DNA of 64,000 nucleotides from Pontibacter arcticus (GCF_003284895.1 NZ_QMDV01000005.1:101001-165000), one strand, 5' to 3'. Shown: positions 1 through 10,600, counted from the stretch's first letter. The notes: a model not told the origin generated them from the sequence alone. A program made the numbers and translations.

Positions 1-92
1 TTCCGGACCACATGCACTTCTACGCCAAGCTGCCCGAAATAATCCACCAGGTTATATGTAAAAGAGTCGAAGTTATCGAGCAGAAGAAGCAT
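1..92 (-). CDS. Anthranilate/aminodeoxychorismate synthase component II (glutamine amidotransferase), N-terminal fragment
   Basis: Only the first 30 codons lie in the window; the gene continues past the left edge. Read from the ATG at 92 the protein begins [20 protein letters not shown], the N-terminal signature of TrpG/PabA class I glutamine amidotransferases (the [11 protein letters not shown] block). These release ammonia from glutamine for TrpE or PabB in tryptophan or folate synthesis. The catalytic Cys-His-Glu residues lie outside the window, so TrpG and PabA cannot be told apart. It is too short to have appeared among longer open frames. Confidence 0.85.
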   Translation of the reverse strand, partial: MLLLLDNFDSFTYNLVDYFGQLGVEVHVVR

Positions 93-212
93 GGGCTAAG
101 GTACTAATTGTTTAATGTGGTCATGTATTAATTACTGAATGGTTTAATTGATAAAGAATCTTTTCAGATTATATAATATAATTAGCCAAGTAAACAATTC
201 ACACATCAACTC

Positions 213-731
213 TTAAAACTGATGCTTAAGCGAGGTAATCAGCGCTTTGATAAAGGGCATTACGTATCCTAAAATCTCCAGCGCATAAGGTGTTGTTTTG
301 ATTACGAACGGGTAAACCACCGACGCAGCGGCTGTTTCTTTGGAGATGCTGATGCCGGCCAGGTTAGAAACATATAACAGCAAACTGATAGCTACACACC
401 ATTTAAGAGCTCCCAAAACGCCTCCCAGGAAATTATCAAAAAAACCGAACGGCGTAAAATCGATTACTTTCTTGAGCAGCAACCCAACTACCCGCACCAA
501 TAAGATGATACCGGCAAACACAAGTATAAACGTTACAAAAGGAAGCAGGCCATGGGCATCGCCGACAAAACTGGCTATAACCGGCAGGGCCGTATCCAAT
601 AACTTTAGTCCCCCAAGTATGGCCAGCACCAACGCCACCAGCGAAACCAGTTCCAGCAGCAACCCCTTCCGGAAACCCATAAAAGCGCCATACGCAATCG
701 GAATAGCCAGAAAAATATCGAACGTACTCAT
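213..731 (-). CDS. cvpA: CvpA family membrane protein
   Basis: 172 residues with four hydrophobic segments (about residues 5-22, 28-48, 60-85 and 100-125) and the CvpA-type N-terminus with a GFRKGLLLEL block after the first segment. CvpA proteins are inner-membrane proteins named for colicin V production in E. coli; their biochemical role is poorly defined. The ATG at 731 is the only good start. It sits in the same direction as the TrpG/PabA fragment, with about 120 bases of AT-rich DNA between them. The family call is firm; the function is not. Confidence 0.85.
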   Translation of the reverse strand: MSTFDIFLAIPIAYGAFMGFRKGLLLELVSLVALVLAILGGLKLLDTALPVIASFVGDAHGLLPFVTFILVFAGIILLVRVVGLLLKKVIDFTPFGFFDNFLGGVLGALKWCVAISLLLYVSNLAGISISKETAAASVVYPFVIKTTPYALEILGYVMPFIKALITSLKHQF

Positions 732-887
732 GTTAAAAGGAATAACGTATCACGACATACGTATCAGGCAGCACGATTCCTTGGCAAAGAAAATATAGTA
801 TAAATTGCTGCTAGCAATATCTTTTATCCTTTGTCAAAAAGTCTTTTGTCATCATAAATCCTGATACGTGTGTCGTGCTACGTGATA

Positions 888-1349
888 CTAAAAATCAGTA
901 TTATTCAGCAGATCACTAACGGCTGTTGAAATAGCGCGGCCATCGGCTTTGCCAGCCAGTTCTTTCGAAGCTACGCCCATCACTTTCCCTAAATCAGAAG
1001 GGCCGGTAGCGCCCACACGACGGATAATATCAAGCAAATGCACGCGTAAGTCGCCGGCATCGAGTTGCTTTGGCAAAAACTCTTCGATAACAGCCAGCTC
1101 TCCCAGTTCTACTTCTTCCAAGTCCGGGCGGTCCTGCTTGGCATACAGTTCAGCCGATTCGCGGCGTTGCTTGGCAGCTTTGGTCAGGAGTTTCATTTCG
1201 GCATCTTCCGATATCCCTTCGGCTCCGCCTTTTTCGGTTTCGGCCAGCATGATCATCGATTTTATACTTCTGAGGGCTTGTAGGCGGGCTTTGTCTTTGG
1301 CCAGCATGGCTTGCTTAATGTCGGCGTCTATGCGTTGTTTCAGGCTCAT
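888..1349 (-). CDS. GatB/YqeY domain-containing protein
   Basis: 153 residues, the usual size of stand-alone YqeY proteins. The start MSLKQRIDADIKQAMLAKDK, the following ALRSIKSMI block and the helical C-terminus with LGKVMGVASKELAGKADGR match the family. YqeY resembles the tail domain of the GatB subunit of the tRNA-dependent amidotransferase, which binds tRNA. Its own cellular role is not established. It is divergent from pdxJ across a 173-base gap that must hold both promoters. The gap contains one TTTATACTT word at about 1361-1369. Confidence 0.88.
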   Translation of the reverse strand: MSLKQRIDADIKQAMLAKDKARLQALRSIKSMIMLAETEKGGAEGISEDAEMKLLTKAAKQRRESAELYAKQDRPDLEEVELGELAVIEEFLPKQLDAGDLRVHLLDIIRRVGATGPSDLGKVMGVASKELAGKADGRAISTAVSDLLNNTDF

Positions 1350-1522
1350 AGTTTTGTTGCGTTTATACTTTTATGGTTTGATAAAAATTCTGTTTGCGGG
1401 TATGTAGCTACGTTATGCCGGGTTGGCGAGGCAGCGGGTTATCAACTTAAACAAAATTCTGTTACTTTAGTCATTTGTAAAGCTAACGTATAAACAGCCC
1501 AAAGGGCCGTAATTGCATACCC

Positions 1523-2236
1523 ATGACCAAACTGAGTGTAAATATAAACAAAATAGCTACGCTACGGAACGCCCGTGGCGGTGACAGACCAAACGTAGTG
1601 CAGGTAGCCAAAGATTGTGAGCGCTTCGGAGCGCAGGGCATTACCGTACATCCCCGCCCCGACGAGCGCCACATCCGGTACCGCGATGTGTACGACCTGC
1701 ACGAGATCGTTACCACCGAATTTAACATCGAAGGCAACCCAACGCCGGACTTCCTGCGGATGGTGCTGGATATAAAACCGGCACAGGTAACGCTGGTGCC
1801 TGATGCGCCCGATGCAATTACATCCAACGCTGGCTGGGACACGATCCGGAATAAGGATTTCCTGAAAGATATCATCCATAAACTAAAAGAATCGGGCATC
1901 CGGACTTCTATTTTTGTTGACCCTGACCTAAGTATGCTGGAAGGCGCAGCAGCCGTAGACACCGACCGCGTAGAACTGTACACCGAAGCCTATGCCAGCG
2001 GCTACCACCAAAACCGCGATGCTGCCATTGCAACTTATGTACAGGCTTCCGAGAAGGCAGCCGAGCTTGGTTTAGGTTTAAATGCCGGCCACGACCTCGA
2101 CCTCGACAACCTGAAATACTTAAAAGACAACCTCCTGAATTTGCAGGAAGTAAGTATAGGCCATGCCCTGGTTTGCGACGCGTTATACTTTGGGCTGGAG
2201 AACACGATCCAGTTATACTTGCGCCAGCTGCAATAG
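1523..2236 (+). CDS. pdxJ: Pyridoxine 5'-phosphate synthase
   Basis: 237 residues, typical PdxJ length. The enzyme condenses 1-deoxy-D-xylulose 5-phosphate with 3-amino-2-oxopropyl phosphate to pyridoxine 5'-phosphate in the DXP-dependent vitamin B6 route. Diagnostic blocks are [17 protein letters not shown] at the N-terminus, [13 protein letters not shown] around His43, and [14 protein letters not shown] near the C-terminus. It heads a plus-strand group; mnmH begins 2 bases after its stop codon, which implies co-transcription and probably translational coupling. No B6 enzyme shares the operon, so the link to the selenium genes may be positional only. Confidence 0.95.
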   Translation: MTKLSVNINKIATLRNARGGDRPNVVQVAKDCERFGAQGITVHPRPDERHIRYRDVYDLHEIVTTEFNIEGNPTPDFLRMVLDIKPAQVTLVPDAPDAITSNAGWDTIRNKDFLKDIIHKLKESGIRTSIFVDPDLSMLEGAAAVDTDRVELYTEAYASGYHQNRDAAIATYVQASEKAAELGLGLNAGHDLDLDNLKYLKDNLLNLQEVSIGHALVCDALYFGLENTIQLYLRQLQ

Positions 2237-2238
2237 CC

Positions 2239-3267
2239 GTGGTAAACATACTTACCGTTCAGGAGTTTCTGGAGAAGGCAAAACAACTGCCCATATTGGA
2301 TGCGCGTGCGCCCAAAGAATTCGCTGTTGGCCATATTCCGCAGGCTGTAAGCTTTCCTATTTTTGATGATGAGGAGCGTGCCACGGTAGGCACCGCTTAT
2401 AAACAACAGGGCCACGACCCGGCTGTATTATTGGGTTTAGATCTGTTCGGACCAAAGATGTCGGCTTTTGTGAAACAGGCGGGTAAAGTAGCGCAAAATA
2501 AAGAGCTGCTGGTACATTGCTGGCGGGGCGGCATGCGCAGCAACGCCATGGCTTGGCTCCTCGATTTTTCGGGTTTCAAGGTACATTTGCTGGAAGGTGG
2601 TTATAAAACCTACCGCCACCTGATTCAGGAGCAATTTACAAAACCCTGGCCTATACTTGTTATTGGCGGCCTTACCGGCAGCGGCAAAACAGATCTGTTA
2701 CCCTACTTACAAAAAGCCGGTCAGCAAAGTATAGATTTAGAGGAGTTGGCCAGTCACAAAGGCTCCGCTTTCGGAAGTATAAACATGGCACCGCAGCCCA
2801 GCACTGAACATTTCGAAAACCTGCTCGGCACAGCTTTGTTAGCGCTTAACACCCAGCAACCGCTCTGGCTCGAAGACGAAAGTACAAGTATAGGCCGGGT
2901 ACAGATGCCCAAACCTTTTTACGACCAGATGCAGCAGGCACCCACGCTTGTACTGGAAATACCAAGAGAAATACGCATCCGGAAACTAGCCGAAGAATAC
3001 TGTCAGGTTGAGAAAGATTTGCTCGAAGCTGCTGTACTCAAAATAAAAAAACGACTTGGCGGGCTTGCCACCCAGGAAGCACTACAAGCCATTGCCACCG
3101 GCGACATGGAAAAGATGGTGGAAATTGCACTAGTGTATTACGACAAGGCGTATACTTTTGAATTAGCACACAAGAAACATGTTTTCACGTTGCCTTTACA
3201 AAGTATAAATCCGGCCGAAAATGCGGAGCAACTGATTGGGTTTGCCCGCCAACACAACTTACTTTAA
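2239..3267 (+). CDS. mnmH: tRNA 2-selenouridine synthase (MnmH/SelU)
   Basis: About 342 residues. It converts the 2-thiouridine at the wobble position of certain tRNAs to 2-selenouridine using selenophosphate. The N-terminal half is a rhodanese domain with the active-site block CWRGGMRSNAMAWL. The C-terminal half carries a P-loop, GGLTGSGKTDLLP. The start is inferred as GTG at 2239, two bases after the pdxJ stop. The open frame extends upstream to 2173, but those codons overlap pdxJ and do not resemble the family, whereas VVNILTVQEFLE leads straight into the rhodanese fold. It is followed 6 bases later by selD, its selenium donor. Confidence 0.95.
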   Translation: MVNILTVQEFLEKAKQLPILDARAPKEFAVGHIPQAVSFPIFDDEERATVGTAYKQQGHDPAVLLGLDLFGPKMSAFVKQAGKVAQNKELLVHCWRGGMRSNAMAWLLDFSGFKVHLLEGGYKTYRHLIQEQFTKPWPILVIGGLTGSGKTDLLPYLQKAGQQSIDLEELASHKGSAFGSINMAPQPSTEHFENLLGTALLALNTQQPLWLEDESTSIGRVQMPKPFYDQMQQAPTLVLEIPREIRIRKLAEEYCQVEKDLLEAAVLKIKKRLGGLATQEALQAIATGDMEKMVEIALVYYDKAYTFELAHKKHVFTLPLQSINPAENAEQLIGFARQHNLL

Positions 3268-3273
3268 CTCTCT

Positions 3274-4326
3274 ATGGAAGCTACATCAACCTCAGAAATA
3301 AAACTTACCCAATACAGCCACGGCGCCGGCTGCGGTTGCAAAATATCGCCTAAAGTATTGGATGCCATTCTGCACAGCAACATCAGTTATCCGGCTGATA
3401 AAAACCTGCTGGTTGGCAACAGTTCCCGCGACGATGCCGCAGTTTACGACATTGGCGAAGGCCGCGCGATCATCAGTACCACCGATTTTTTTATGCCTAT
3501 TGTGGATGATGCCTACGATTTTGGGCGAATAGCTTCGGCTAACGCGATTTCGGATGTGTATGCGATGGGCGGAAAACCGGTGATGGCGATTGCTGTACTT
3601 GGCTGGCCAATTGATAAACTCTCACCGGAAGTAGCCCGGCGCGTAATGGAAGGCAGCCGCAGTATTTGTCAGGAAGCTGGCATTGCCCTGGCCGGCGGCC
3701 ACAGCATCGATAGCCCGGAGCCTATTTTCGGCCTGGCTGTAACCGGCATGGTAGACATCAAAAACCTGAAACAGAATAACACGGCTACCGCCGGCTGCGA
3801 ATTATACTTAACAAAACCGCTCGGCGTAGGCATCCTGACCACCGCCCAGAAAAAAGCCATACTTCTTCCAGAGCACGCGCAACTGGCACCGCAGCAAATG
3901 ATGCAGCTAAACAAAATTGGGGCAGAATTGGGCCAATTGCCACAAGTAAAAGCCATGACCGATGTAACCGGTTTTGGTTTATTGGGCCACCTATCCGAAA
4001 TGTGCGAAGGCAGTAATTTAAACGCTGAAGTATACTTTGACAAAGTGCCTGTTCTGCCCGAAGCGTTGGAATATATGGCACAAAAAGCAATACCCGGCGG
4101 CACCAACCGCAACTTCGACAGCTACGGCCATAAAGTAGCAGACCTTACACCAAACCAGAAACACCTGCTTTGCGACCCCCAAACAAGCGGCGGTTTACTT
4201 GTAGCCGTTGACCCAACAGAGCGTGAAGAAGTACTACAATTGTTTGCAAAGTATGATTTACAATTACAACCACTAGGCATTTTAAAGGAGCGCGGCACAG
4301 ACGAAAAACTGATAACTGTACGCTAA
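3274..4326 (+). CDS. selD: Selenide, water dikinase (selenophosphate synthetase)
   Basis: 350 residues, normal family length. SelD makes selenophosphate from selenide and ATP. The N-terminal active-site loop [12 protein letters not shown] has Cys20 at the position that is Cys or selenocysteine in the family, plus the catalytic Lys23. The ATP-binding [14 protein letters not shown] stretch and the GGHSID and [11 protein letters not shown] blocks follow. It directly follows mnmH, so its product most probably feeds tRNA selenation. Neither selA, selB nor a selC tRNA is nearby, and the enzyme itself uses Cys, so it does not need Sec decoding. Confidence 0.96.
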   Translation: MEATSTSEIKLTQYSHGAGCGCKISPKVLDAILHSNISYPADKNLLVGNSSRDDAAVYDIGEGRAIISTTDFFMPIVDDAYDFGRIASANAISDVYAMGGKPVMAIAVLGWPIDKLSPEVARRVMEGSRSICQEAGIALAGGHSIDSPEPIFGLAVTGMVDIKNLKQNNTATAGCELYLTKPLGVGILTTAQKKAILLPEHAQLAPQQMMQLNKIGAELGQLPQVKAMTDVTGFGLLGHLSEMCEGSNLNAEVYFDKVPVLPEALEYMAQKAIPGGTNRNFDSYGHKVADLTPNQKHLLCDPQTSGGLLVAVDPTEREEVLQLFAKYDLQLQPLGILKERGTDEKLITVR

Positions 4327-4424
4327 AACAATCGTTCCAAAGTATAAAGTATACTTTAAAGTATAAAAGATGCTTCAGTTTTTCGTAAGCAGTTTATACT
4401 TTATTAATCACCGATAATTGCAAC
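4327..4424. repeat. Cluster of AAGTATAAA words between selD and the hydrolase gene
   Basis: This 98-base gap carries four copies of the AGTATA/TATACT core in about 60 bases. Around 4340-4369 two AAAGTATAAA copies flank a TATACTTT, giving partly self-complementary DNA, and another TTTATACTTT lies near 4395. The run could form a weak AT-rich hairpin that ends the selD transcript, but there is no clear GC stem. It is the densest local example of the word found throughout the window. Confidence 0.6.
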
Positions 4425-5192
4425 ATGAAACTTCATTATAAAGAATTAGGCCACGGGCAACCGCTGCTTATACTCCACGGTTTATTTGGCACACTAGATA
4501 ACTGGCAGACGCTGGCAAAACGCTTTGCTGAACATTACAACGTATTTATAGTAGACCTGCGCAACCACGGCCGCTCGCCGCACTCCGATGAACATAGTTA
4601 TGAGTTGATGGCGGAAGATGTACTGGAGCTGATCGATGATCTTCAAATTCCAACGCCAGCTATTATGGGCCACTCAATGGGCGGAAAAGTAGCGATGCAG
4701 TTTGCTCTTAAATACCCAACGCGCCTCACTAAACTTATTGTGGTAGACATTGCGCCAAAAGCGTACCCGCCGCACCACGACGAAATTATTGATGCGCTAC
4801 GTTCTGTTGACCTGACTACCGTAACAAGTCGTGGAGATGTGGATGAGCAATTGAGCAAACAGATTCCGGAGATGGATGTGCGCTTGTTCCTGATGAAAAA
4901 CCTGTACCGCAAAGAAGACAATACCTTTGGCTGGCGCATGAACCTGGAAGCACTGGATAAAAACTATGCAAATGTAGCCGCAGCCATTGCTGCCGATGTT
5001 CCTTTCAAGAAAAGTACGCTGTTTATTAAAGGTGGCAGATCGCGCTACATACAACAGGAAGATATTTACGGCAGCATCGAGCACCTTTTTACGTTGGTTG
5101 AGGTAGAAACCATACCAAATGCCGGCCATTGGGTACACGCCCAGGCTCCTGACGAAGTATACGAACTGGTCTCTAATTTTTTAGCTCACTAA
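4425..5192 (+). CDS. Alpha/beta fold hydrolase (YbfF-like esterase)
   Basis: 255 residues with a complete alpha/beta hydrolase layout: oxyanion-hole HGLFGTLDNW near residue 19, nucleophile elbow GHSMGGKVA (Ser about residue 87), acid residue in the later strand, and catalytic His in NAGHWVHAQAPDEV close to the C-terminus. The LRNHGRSPHS block is typical of the E. coli YbfF esterase group, which hydrolyses short acyl esters. No signal peptide is visible, so it is probably cytoplasmic. The substrate cannot be predicted. Confidence 0.88.
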   Translation: MKLHYKELGHGQPLLILHGLFGTLDNWQTLAKRFAEHYNVFIVDLRNHGRSPHSDEHSYELMAEDVLELIDDLQIPTPAIMGHSMGGKVAMQFALKYPTRLTKLIVVDIAPKAYPPHHDEIIDALRSVDLTTVTSRGDVDEQLSKQIPEMDVRLFLMKNLYRKEDNTFGWRMNLEALDKNYANVAAAIAADVPFKKSTLFIKGGRSRYIQQEDIYGSIEHLFTLVEVETIPNAGHWVHAQAPDEVYELVSNFLAH

Positions 5193-5208
5193 AACCCTAA
5201 AACAGGAA

Positions 5209-5236
5209 GTATAAAGCATAAATCCCTGCTTTATAC
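5209..5236. terminator. Perfect 10-bp hairpin after the hydrolase gene
   Basis: GTATAAAGCA at 5209-5218 pairs with TGCTTTATAC at 5227-5236 around an 8-base loop. The stem is AT-rich and has no strong T-run, so it is at best a weak terminator. The stem itself contains the window-wide AGTATAAA word. Confidence 0.4.
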
Positions 5237-5328
5237 AGCTGTTTAATAACTGCCTGCTGAAGTTATACTTTGCACTTTAAAATATACCTCAACGCATCAG
5301 CACTATTCTTATTTATACTTTTAACTAC

Positions 5329-6045
5329 ATGAAGCAACCGGGCATTTTATATCTGATTCCCACTATACTCGTCGAAGATACTGCTGATAAAGTTATATCG
5401 CCGCAGGTAAAAGAAACTGTGCAGCAGCTTACTTATTTTATCGTGGAGAACCTGCGCACGGCCCGTCGGTTTGTAAAAAGCATTTGTCCGGAACTGGTTA
5501 TCGAGCAGCTCACTTTTGTGCAGATCGATAAAGACGCTACGCCGGCACAGGTACAAGCCTCACTTAAACCGGTACTGGAGCAAGGCCTGGATGCCGGAAT
5601 CATTTCGGAGGCAGGTTGTCCCGGTATTGCTGACCCGGGCGCAGAAGTTGTAAAGTATGGCCACCAGAAAAACATCAAGGTTATTCCGTTTGCAGGGCCT
5701 TCGGCTATACTTTTAAGTTTGATGGGAAGCGGCTTTAACGGACAGAACTTTGCATTCCATGGGTACATTCCGATAGAACGCGGCCCTCGCACGCAGGCAC
5801 TCCGCCACCTCGAGAAAGAAATGCAGCAACGCGACCAGACCCAAATCTTTATGGAAACACCTTACCGCAATAACAAGCTTTTAGAAGATCTGCTGCTGAC
5901 CTTAAGCGGCGGCACGCGCCTGTGCATTGCCGCCAATATTACCTCTCCTACTCACGAGTTTATCAAAACCAAAACCATCGCCGACTGGAAAGGCTCGTTG
6001 CCGGATATTCATAAGCAGCCGGCGGTATTTTTGATTTATAAGTAA
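5329..6045 (+). CDS. SAM-dependent methyltransferase, RsmI-like (tetrapyrrole methylase fold)
   Basis: 238 residues with the tetrapyrrole-methylase fold. Visible blocks are the N-terminal LYLIPTIL strand, GIISEAGCPGIADPGAEVV (the glycine-rich SAM loop), the PFAGPSAILLSLMGSG block and FMETPYRNNKLLEDL. RsmI methylates the 2'-hydroxyl of C1402 in 16S rRNA. This protein is shorter than E. coli RsmI (about 286 residues) and has a different N-terminus, as in a distinct Bacteroidota subgroup usually called simply SAM-dependent methyltransferase. The rRNA target is therefore a family-level guess. Confidence 0.85.
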   Translation: MKQPGILYLIPTILVEDTADKVISPQVKETVQQLTYFIVENLRTARRFVKSICPELVIEQLTFVQIDKDATPAQVQASLKPVLEQGLDAGIISEAGCPGIADPGAEVVKYGHQKNIKVIPFAGPSAILLSLMGSGFNGQNFAFHGYIPIERGPRTQALRHLEKEMQQRDQTQIFMETPYRNNKLLEDLLLTLSGGTRLCIAANITSPTHEFIKTKTIADWKGSLPDIHKQPAVFLIYK

Positions 6046-6061
6046 GTTACCAGTTTTACAT

Positions 6062-6098
6062 AAAAAAGCCGCCCCAAATTATTGAGGCGGCTTTTTTA
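6062..6098 (+). terminator. Rho-independent terminator after the methylase gene
   Basis: AAAAAAGCCGCC pairs with GGCGGCTTTTTT around a 13-base loop, followed by a run of six T. It lies 17 bases after the methylase stop, and the flanking A and T runs would let it work in both directions. Confidence 0.88.
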
Positions 6099-6099
6099 T

Positions 6100-6138
6100 A
6101 AACTAAAAGGCTCCCGAATATCAGGAGCCTTTTAGTTT
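6100..6138 (-). terminator. Terminator of the susC-susD transcript
   Basis: AAACTAAAAGGCTCC (6100-6114) pairs with GGAGCCTTTTAGTTT (6124-6138) around a 9-base loop. It sits 40 bases downstream of the susD stop on the minus strand, directly next to the plus-strand terminator. Two back-to-back hairpins therefore separate convergent transcripts. Confidence 0.75.
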
Positions 6139-6177
6139 ATAAAAATGTATTTCTACAATCTTTATTTTAAATGATGA

Positions 6178-7677
6178 CTATCTAACGTCCCAGAAAAGTT
6201 TCGTTTCTCTTACATCACCACCAATGGCAGCACCCGCTGCAGAGCGGTTAGCTCCGTTTAGCGTTTGCTCATTAATTGGATAAATCATACGAGTTGGAAT
6301 TGTTAGATCCGAAGTAGGAGGCAGTAAGTTTGGTGCATCTAATCTTCTCCACTCAGTCCATGCATCAAAGCCACGGTTGTATAAAGCAATCCACTTTTGT
6401 GTACCGATCTTCTGTCTCCAGTCGCCAGCAGCTGTAGTGTAAGCAACAGCAGGCTGAGCTAAGTAATTAGTAGCCTCAGTTGCAGTTCCACCCCAGTAAG
6501 TGATAGAAGCAGTAACAGCTCTGTTGTAGTGTTCAGCAGCTGTTCCAATAGCAACTCCTGTTGTTAGGCTATATCCTCTTTCTGCAGCTTCAGCAAGTAA
6601 GAACTCTACTTCAGAATAGTCTAAAAGTAACGCTTCGAAAGCTGGATTTGCAATTTTAGCACTTACAGTAGAGAAACTAGTATATGTGTTAGGAAAACCA
6701 TAGATACCACCTCTAAAACCTTTAAATGCTTCATTAGTAGGAGTCTTAGGATCATCTGCAATATTCAGCTCTGTAAAGTAGAATGGTCTTCTTGGATCGT
6801 TCAATGTATTCATTCTATCAACGATCGTGTTAGCTGCAACATAATCCTCACGGTTTGTAAGCGGGCCTTTCACGTTAGAAGATATCGGGTTATTATTTGG
6901 CGTTGTAGCCATATAAGGGAACTTAGCATTGTCTGCATTGCTCTGAAACACATTTGGCGCTGCCGCTTCTACTAAGGTTTTAGCCTTGGCATTGTCTACA
7001 TCAGCAATTACCATTGCTAACTTTAACTTCAGGGAATTACCAAACATCGCCCATTTAGCCATTTTGGTACCAGGAGTAAAAGGAGAATTATATATAATGT
7101 CCCCTTCACCAAAACCACCAACAGTTGAGGTATTTATACGGCCTAATGCTACATCAAGGCGAGCCAGAAGGTCATTATACACAGTTTGTGCATTGTCATA
7201 CTTTGGCAACGAGTTAGTAGCATCCAATGCTTCAGTATAAGGAATGTCACCAAAAGCGTTTACCAGCACAGACCAGGCATAAACTTCCATGATCTCGATC
7301 TGAGCCATTTGATTGCTTTTGAGTTCAGCATTGATGAACTGATCTGCTTCCAGCAATTTTTTTGCTTCCTGTAAGTCAGCTAAAACATCACGGTAAAGCG
7401 TCTGCCACAAGTTCTGAGGGATCAGTCGCGAAGTCATGTTATAACGTGGCTCATCCAGATATTGTGTTGATGTCCATTGCTGTGCATAGAACCTGAAGTT
7501 GTTGGAGTTAACGTTTGGAGTCGTTAATATATCCGTCATGTTCTTTACAGCACCTGTAAATAGTGTTTCTGGCGGAGCAGCACTTGCTCTCTTCTGATCT
7601 ACGTTGAAATCATCCAGAGAATCTACGCATGATGCCATAAACACCAGCGAGAATATACCTATAAGAATCTTTTTCAT
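6178..7677 (-). CDS. SusD/RagB family nutrient-binding outer-membrane lipoprotein
   Basis: 499 residues with a lipoprotein signal MKKILIGIFSLVFMASC (lipobox Cys17). SusD proteins sit on the cell surface as the lid of a SusC TonB-dependent channel and capture oligosaccharides, peptides or other ligands. Features typical of the SusD-like 2 subgroup include the DLQEAKKLL helical repeat region, the AKWAMFGNSLKLKLAM block near residue 207, and the EFLLAEAAERGY stretch near residue 360. It lies 9 bases downstream of susC in the same transcript. No glycoside hydrolase or peptidase is adjacent, so the substrate is unknown. The DNA is almost free of the AGTATAAA word common elsewhere. Confidence 0.92.
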   Translation of the reverse strand: MKKILIGIFSLVFMASCVDSLDDFNVDQKRASAAPPETLFTGAVKNMTDILTTPNVNSNNFRFYAQQWTSTQYLDEPRYNMTSRLIPQNLWQTLYRDVLADLQEAKKLLEADQFINAELKSNQMAQIEIMEVYAWSVLVNAFGDIPYTEALDATNSLPKYDNAQTVYNDLLARLDVALGRINTSTVGGFGEGDIIYNSPFTPGTKMAKWAMFGNSLKLKLAMVIADVDNAKAKTLVEAAAPNVFQSNADNAKFPYMATTPNNNPISSNVKGPLTNREDYVAANTIVDRMNTLNDPRRPFYFTELNIADDPKTPTNEAFKGFRGGIYGFPNTYTSFSTVSAKIANPAFEALLLDYSEVEFLLAEAAERGYSLTTGVAIGTAAEHYNRAVTASITYWGGTATEATNYLAQPAVAYTTAAGDWRQKIGTQKWIALYNRGFDAWTEWRRLDAPNLLPPTSDLTIPTRMIYPINEQTLNGANRSAAGAAIGGDVRETKLFWDVR

Positions 7678-7686
7678 CTTCGAGTG

Positions 7687-10600
7687 TTAGAAATTTAATT
7701 TAACGTTAAATCCGTACGTTTTAATAGCAGGATATGCACCAGACTGATAACCTCTACCTGAGTTACCTGAGCTTAAACCTTCTTCCGGATCTGAGTATTC
7801 CATGTTTTTGTGAATAATCCACAGGTTACGACCAATCAACTGAAGATCAACACCTTTGATCATTCCGATTTTACCAACGATCGACTCAGGAAGAGAATAA
7901 GAAAGAGCTACTTCTCTCAGTTTCACGAAGCTACCATCAAACACGTAATTTGCAAGTGGTGTTCCTAAATAGTTGTTAGCTGCATAACCATAAGGTGTTA
8001 AGCCGTCACCATCCTGGTTTTCTGCATATACAGTGTTTGGCTGGCCGTTTTCGTTAACACCTGGCAATAATACCCCACCACCTTCAGAAACTGGAAGACG
8101 AGAATCTACACCTCTTGCATTAAGGCCGGCAGTATGCTCATATAAACCTGTTCCTTCACCGTACCACTGGTCAAGTGAGAACACATCACCACCATGGCGC
8201 ATATCAATTAAGAAACCAAGTGAAAGGCCTTTGTAAGTAAGTGTGTTGTTGATACCACCTAACCAATCCGGGTTTGGATTACCAATAATCGCATCAGCAG
8301 CATCAGAAACCATGTAATAACCATTTTCATCTACCATTTTGCCACCATTTGGATGGTAAACAAAATCAGTACCTCTGATGATACCATAAGGCTGGCCTAC
8401 AGCAGCGTTAACAGATACACCACCCTGGAAAGAAGCCAAAGGAACGTTCTGTACATCTTCATATAAGCTCAACACTTCGTTTCTGTTGCGAGAGAAGTTC
8501 AGGTTTAAGTTCCAGGTAAAGTCACCGGTTTGAATTGGAGTAACAAACGCTGAAATCTCTATACCCTTGTTCTGCATTTCACCAGCATTAACAAAACGCT
8601 GTGTATAACCACTTGCTGCAGAAGTACTGATCGGAAGGATCTGGTCTACTGAATTGGTTTTGTAGTACGTGAAATCAAACCCGAACAGGCTGTTAAAGAA
8701 GTCTGCTTCAATACCTGCTTCAAAGCTTTTGGTTCTTTCCGGCTTCAAATTAGGATTGTTCTTTGTGCTAGGTAAGGAGAAGATAGGAACTGCACCGAAA
8801 CCGGTTGGCTTATCATATACATCAAATAAACTTAACGGTTGAGGTGAGTTACCTACCTCTGCATAGTTTACTCTTACTTTACCATGAGATAACCAAGGCG
8901 TCTTGATCAGGTTAGAGAATACTACGTTAGTAGCAACTGCCGGATAGAAGAAAGTATCATCATCGCTTGGTAATGTTGTTGACTTATCCTGACGGGCTGA
9001 AAGCTCTAAGAAGTAAGTGTCTTTGAAACCAAAGTTTGCATTTGCAAAGATACCGTCTACACCCTGACGTGAGTAACCTTCGGTTGGAGGGTTAACAGGG
9101 TTCTTAGAGTTAGATAACGAATATAAACCCGGTACAACAAGACCACCGTTTGTGAAAGATCTGATTGAGCCTTCACGGTTTCTGCGAAGGTTAGATCCTA
9201 GTAAACCAGTAAAGCTGATATCTTCAGAAATATCCTTGTTAAAATTCAGGATCAAGTCATAGTTAGACTCGTTAAAGTCTCTGTTAAATCTCTCATACTC
9301 ACTAAGTGCAGCACTACCAATAGCAATACGCTCTTCCTGGAAGTCAGTAGTTGTGTTGAAAGCAGCTCTACCCATTACACTTAACCAGTCAGTGAATTTG
9401 TAGTTAACTGTAGCATAACCATAGATGTTATCACGGCTATCGCTGGAGTAGTTCTGGTAAGCAGACCAGTAAGGGTTATCAGAATAGATCGGGCCACTAT
9501 TGGAGCTGTTATAGTTCCAGGTCATGTTACGATTATTTCTGTTGTAAGCGTCTTCCTGTTGTTTGATGTCTACGTTTGTCTGCCACCACTGTCTGAATTG
9601 TTGGTTAGGGTTACGTCCATCATAACCAGTACCATATCGGCCTATACCTTCAGTGCGGGAGTAGTTAGCAGATGCGCTGATCGTTAACTTATCAGTTGCT
9701 TCATAAGAAGCATTGAAGTTAAGGAGGTTCTTATCAATTGTAGAGTTCGGAAGGTTACCTTTAATATCGTTACGGGTATACCCTAAGTTGAAGGTAGTTT
9801 TATCGCCACCACCACTAACTACAATACTTTGGTTAGAATTAACGCCAGTCTCATAGAAAGTTTCAGGGCCATTTTTTGCAGCTACCCATGGCGTTGTTCT
9901 GCCAAAGTTCGGCGAAGTCGGATCAACTGCATCCCACTGATAAACTAATAAGCTAGGGTCAAATTTAGGTCCGTAAGAAGCATCATCCTGGAAACGCACT
10001 ACTGGCGCTACACCATCACCTCCATTAGGATCTAGATCTCTTGAAGCACGGAAGCCCTGGAAATAACCAGCACCGTACTGATCCTGGTATCTGATGAAAG
10101 TGCTTTTATCAATATTACTAAAGGTAACACCACTGTTTATAGCAACGTTCATGCTATTTTTCTTACCTTTTTTAGTAGTAATCATGATAACACCACTTGA
10201 TGCACGCGAACCGTAAAGCGCTGTAGCAGCAGCACCTTTCAGAACGTTTACAGATTCGATGTTGTCAGGGTTTAAGTCGGCAGCAGCGTTACCAAAGTCA
10301 GCACCACCACCACCTGCACGTTGTGTAGATGTGTTGTTGTTGGCATTACTTACAGGCACACCATCGATTACAAATAATGCCTGGTTATTACCAGTAATAG
10401 AGGAATAACCACGGATAATAACGTTTGTAGAACCACCCATGGTGTTGTTTGATCTGATATCCAGACCTGCAACCTTACCAGAAAGTGTATTTACAAAGTC
10501 TGAGCTTCTGGTACGGGTAATTTGCTCTGCACTTACAGTCTGTGCTGAGTAAGCCAGTTCGTTTCTGCTTTTCTCAATACCAAGGGCAGTTACAACCATT

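Noticed and set aside
3274..4326. SelD as a selenoprotein
   Set aside because: The active-site codon encodes Cys20 and no in-frame TGA is present in the frame.
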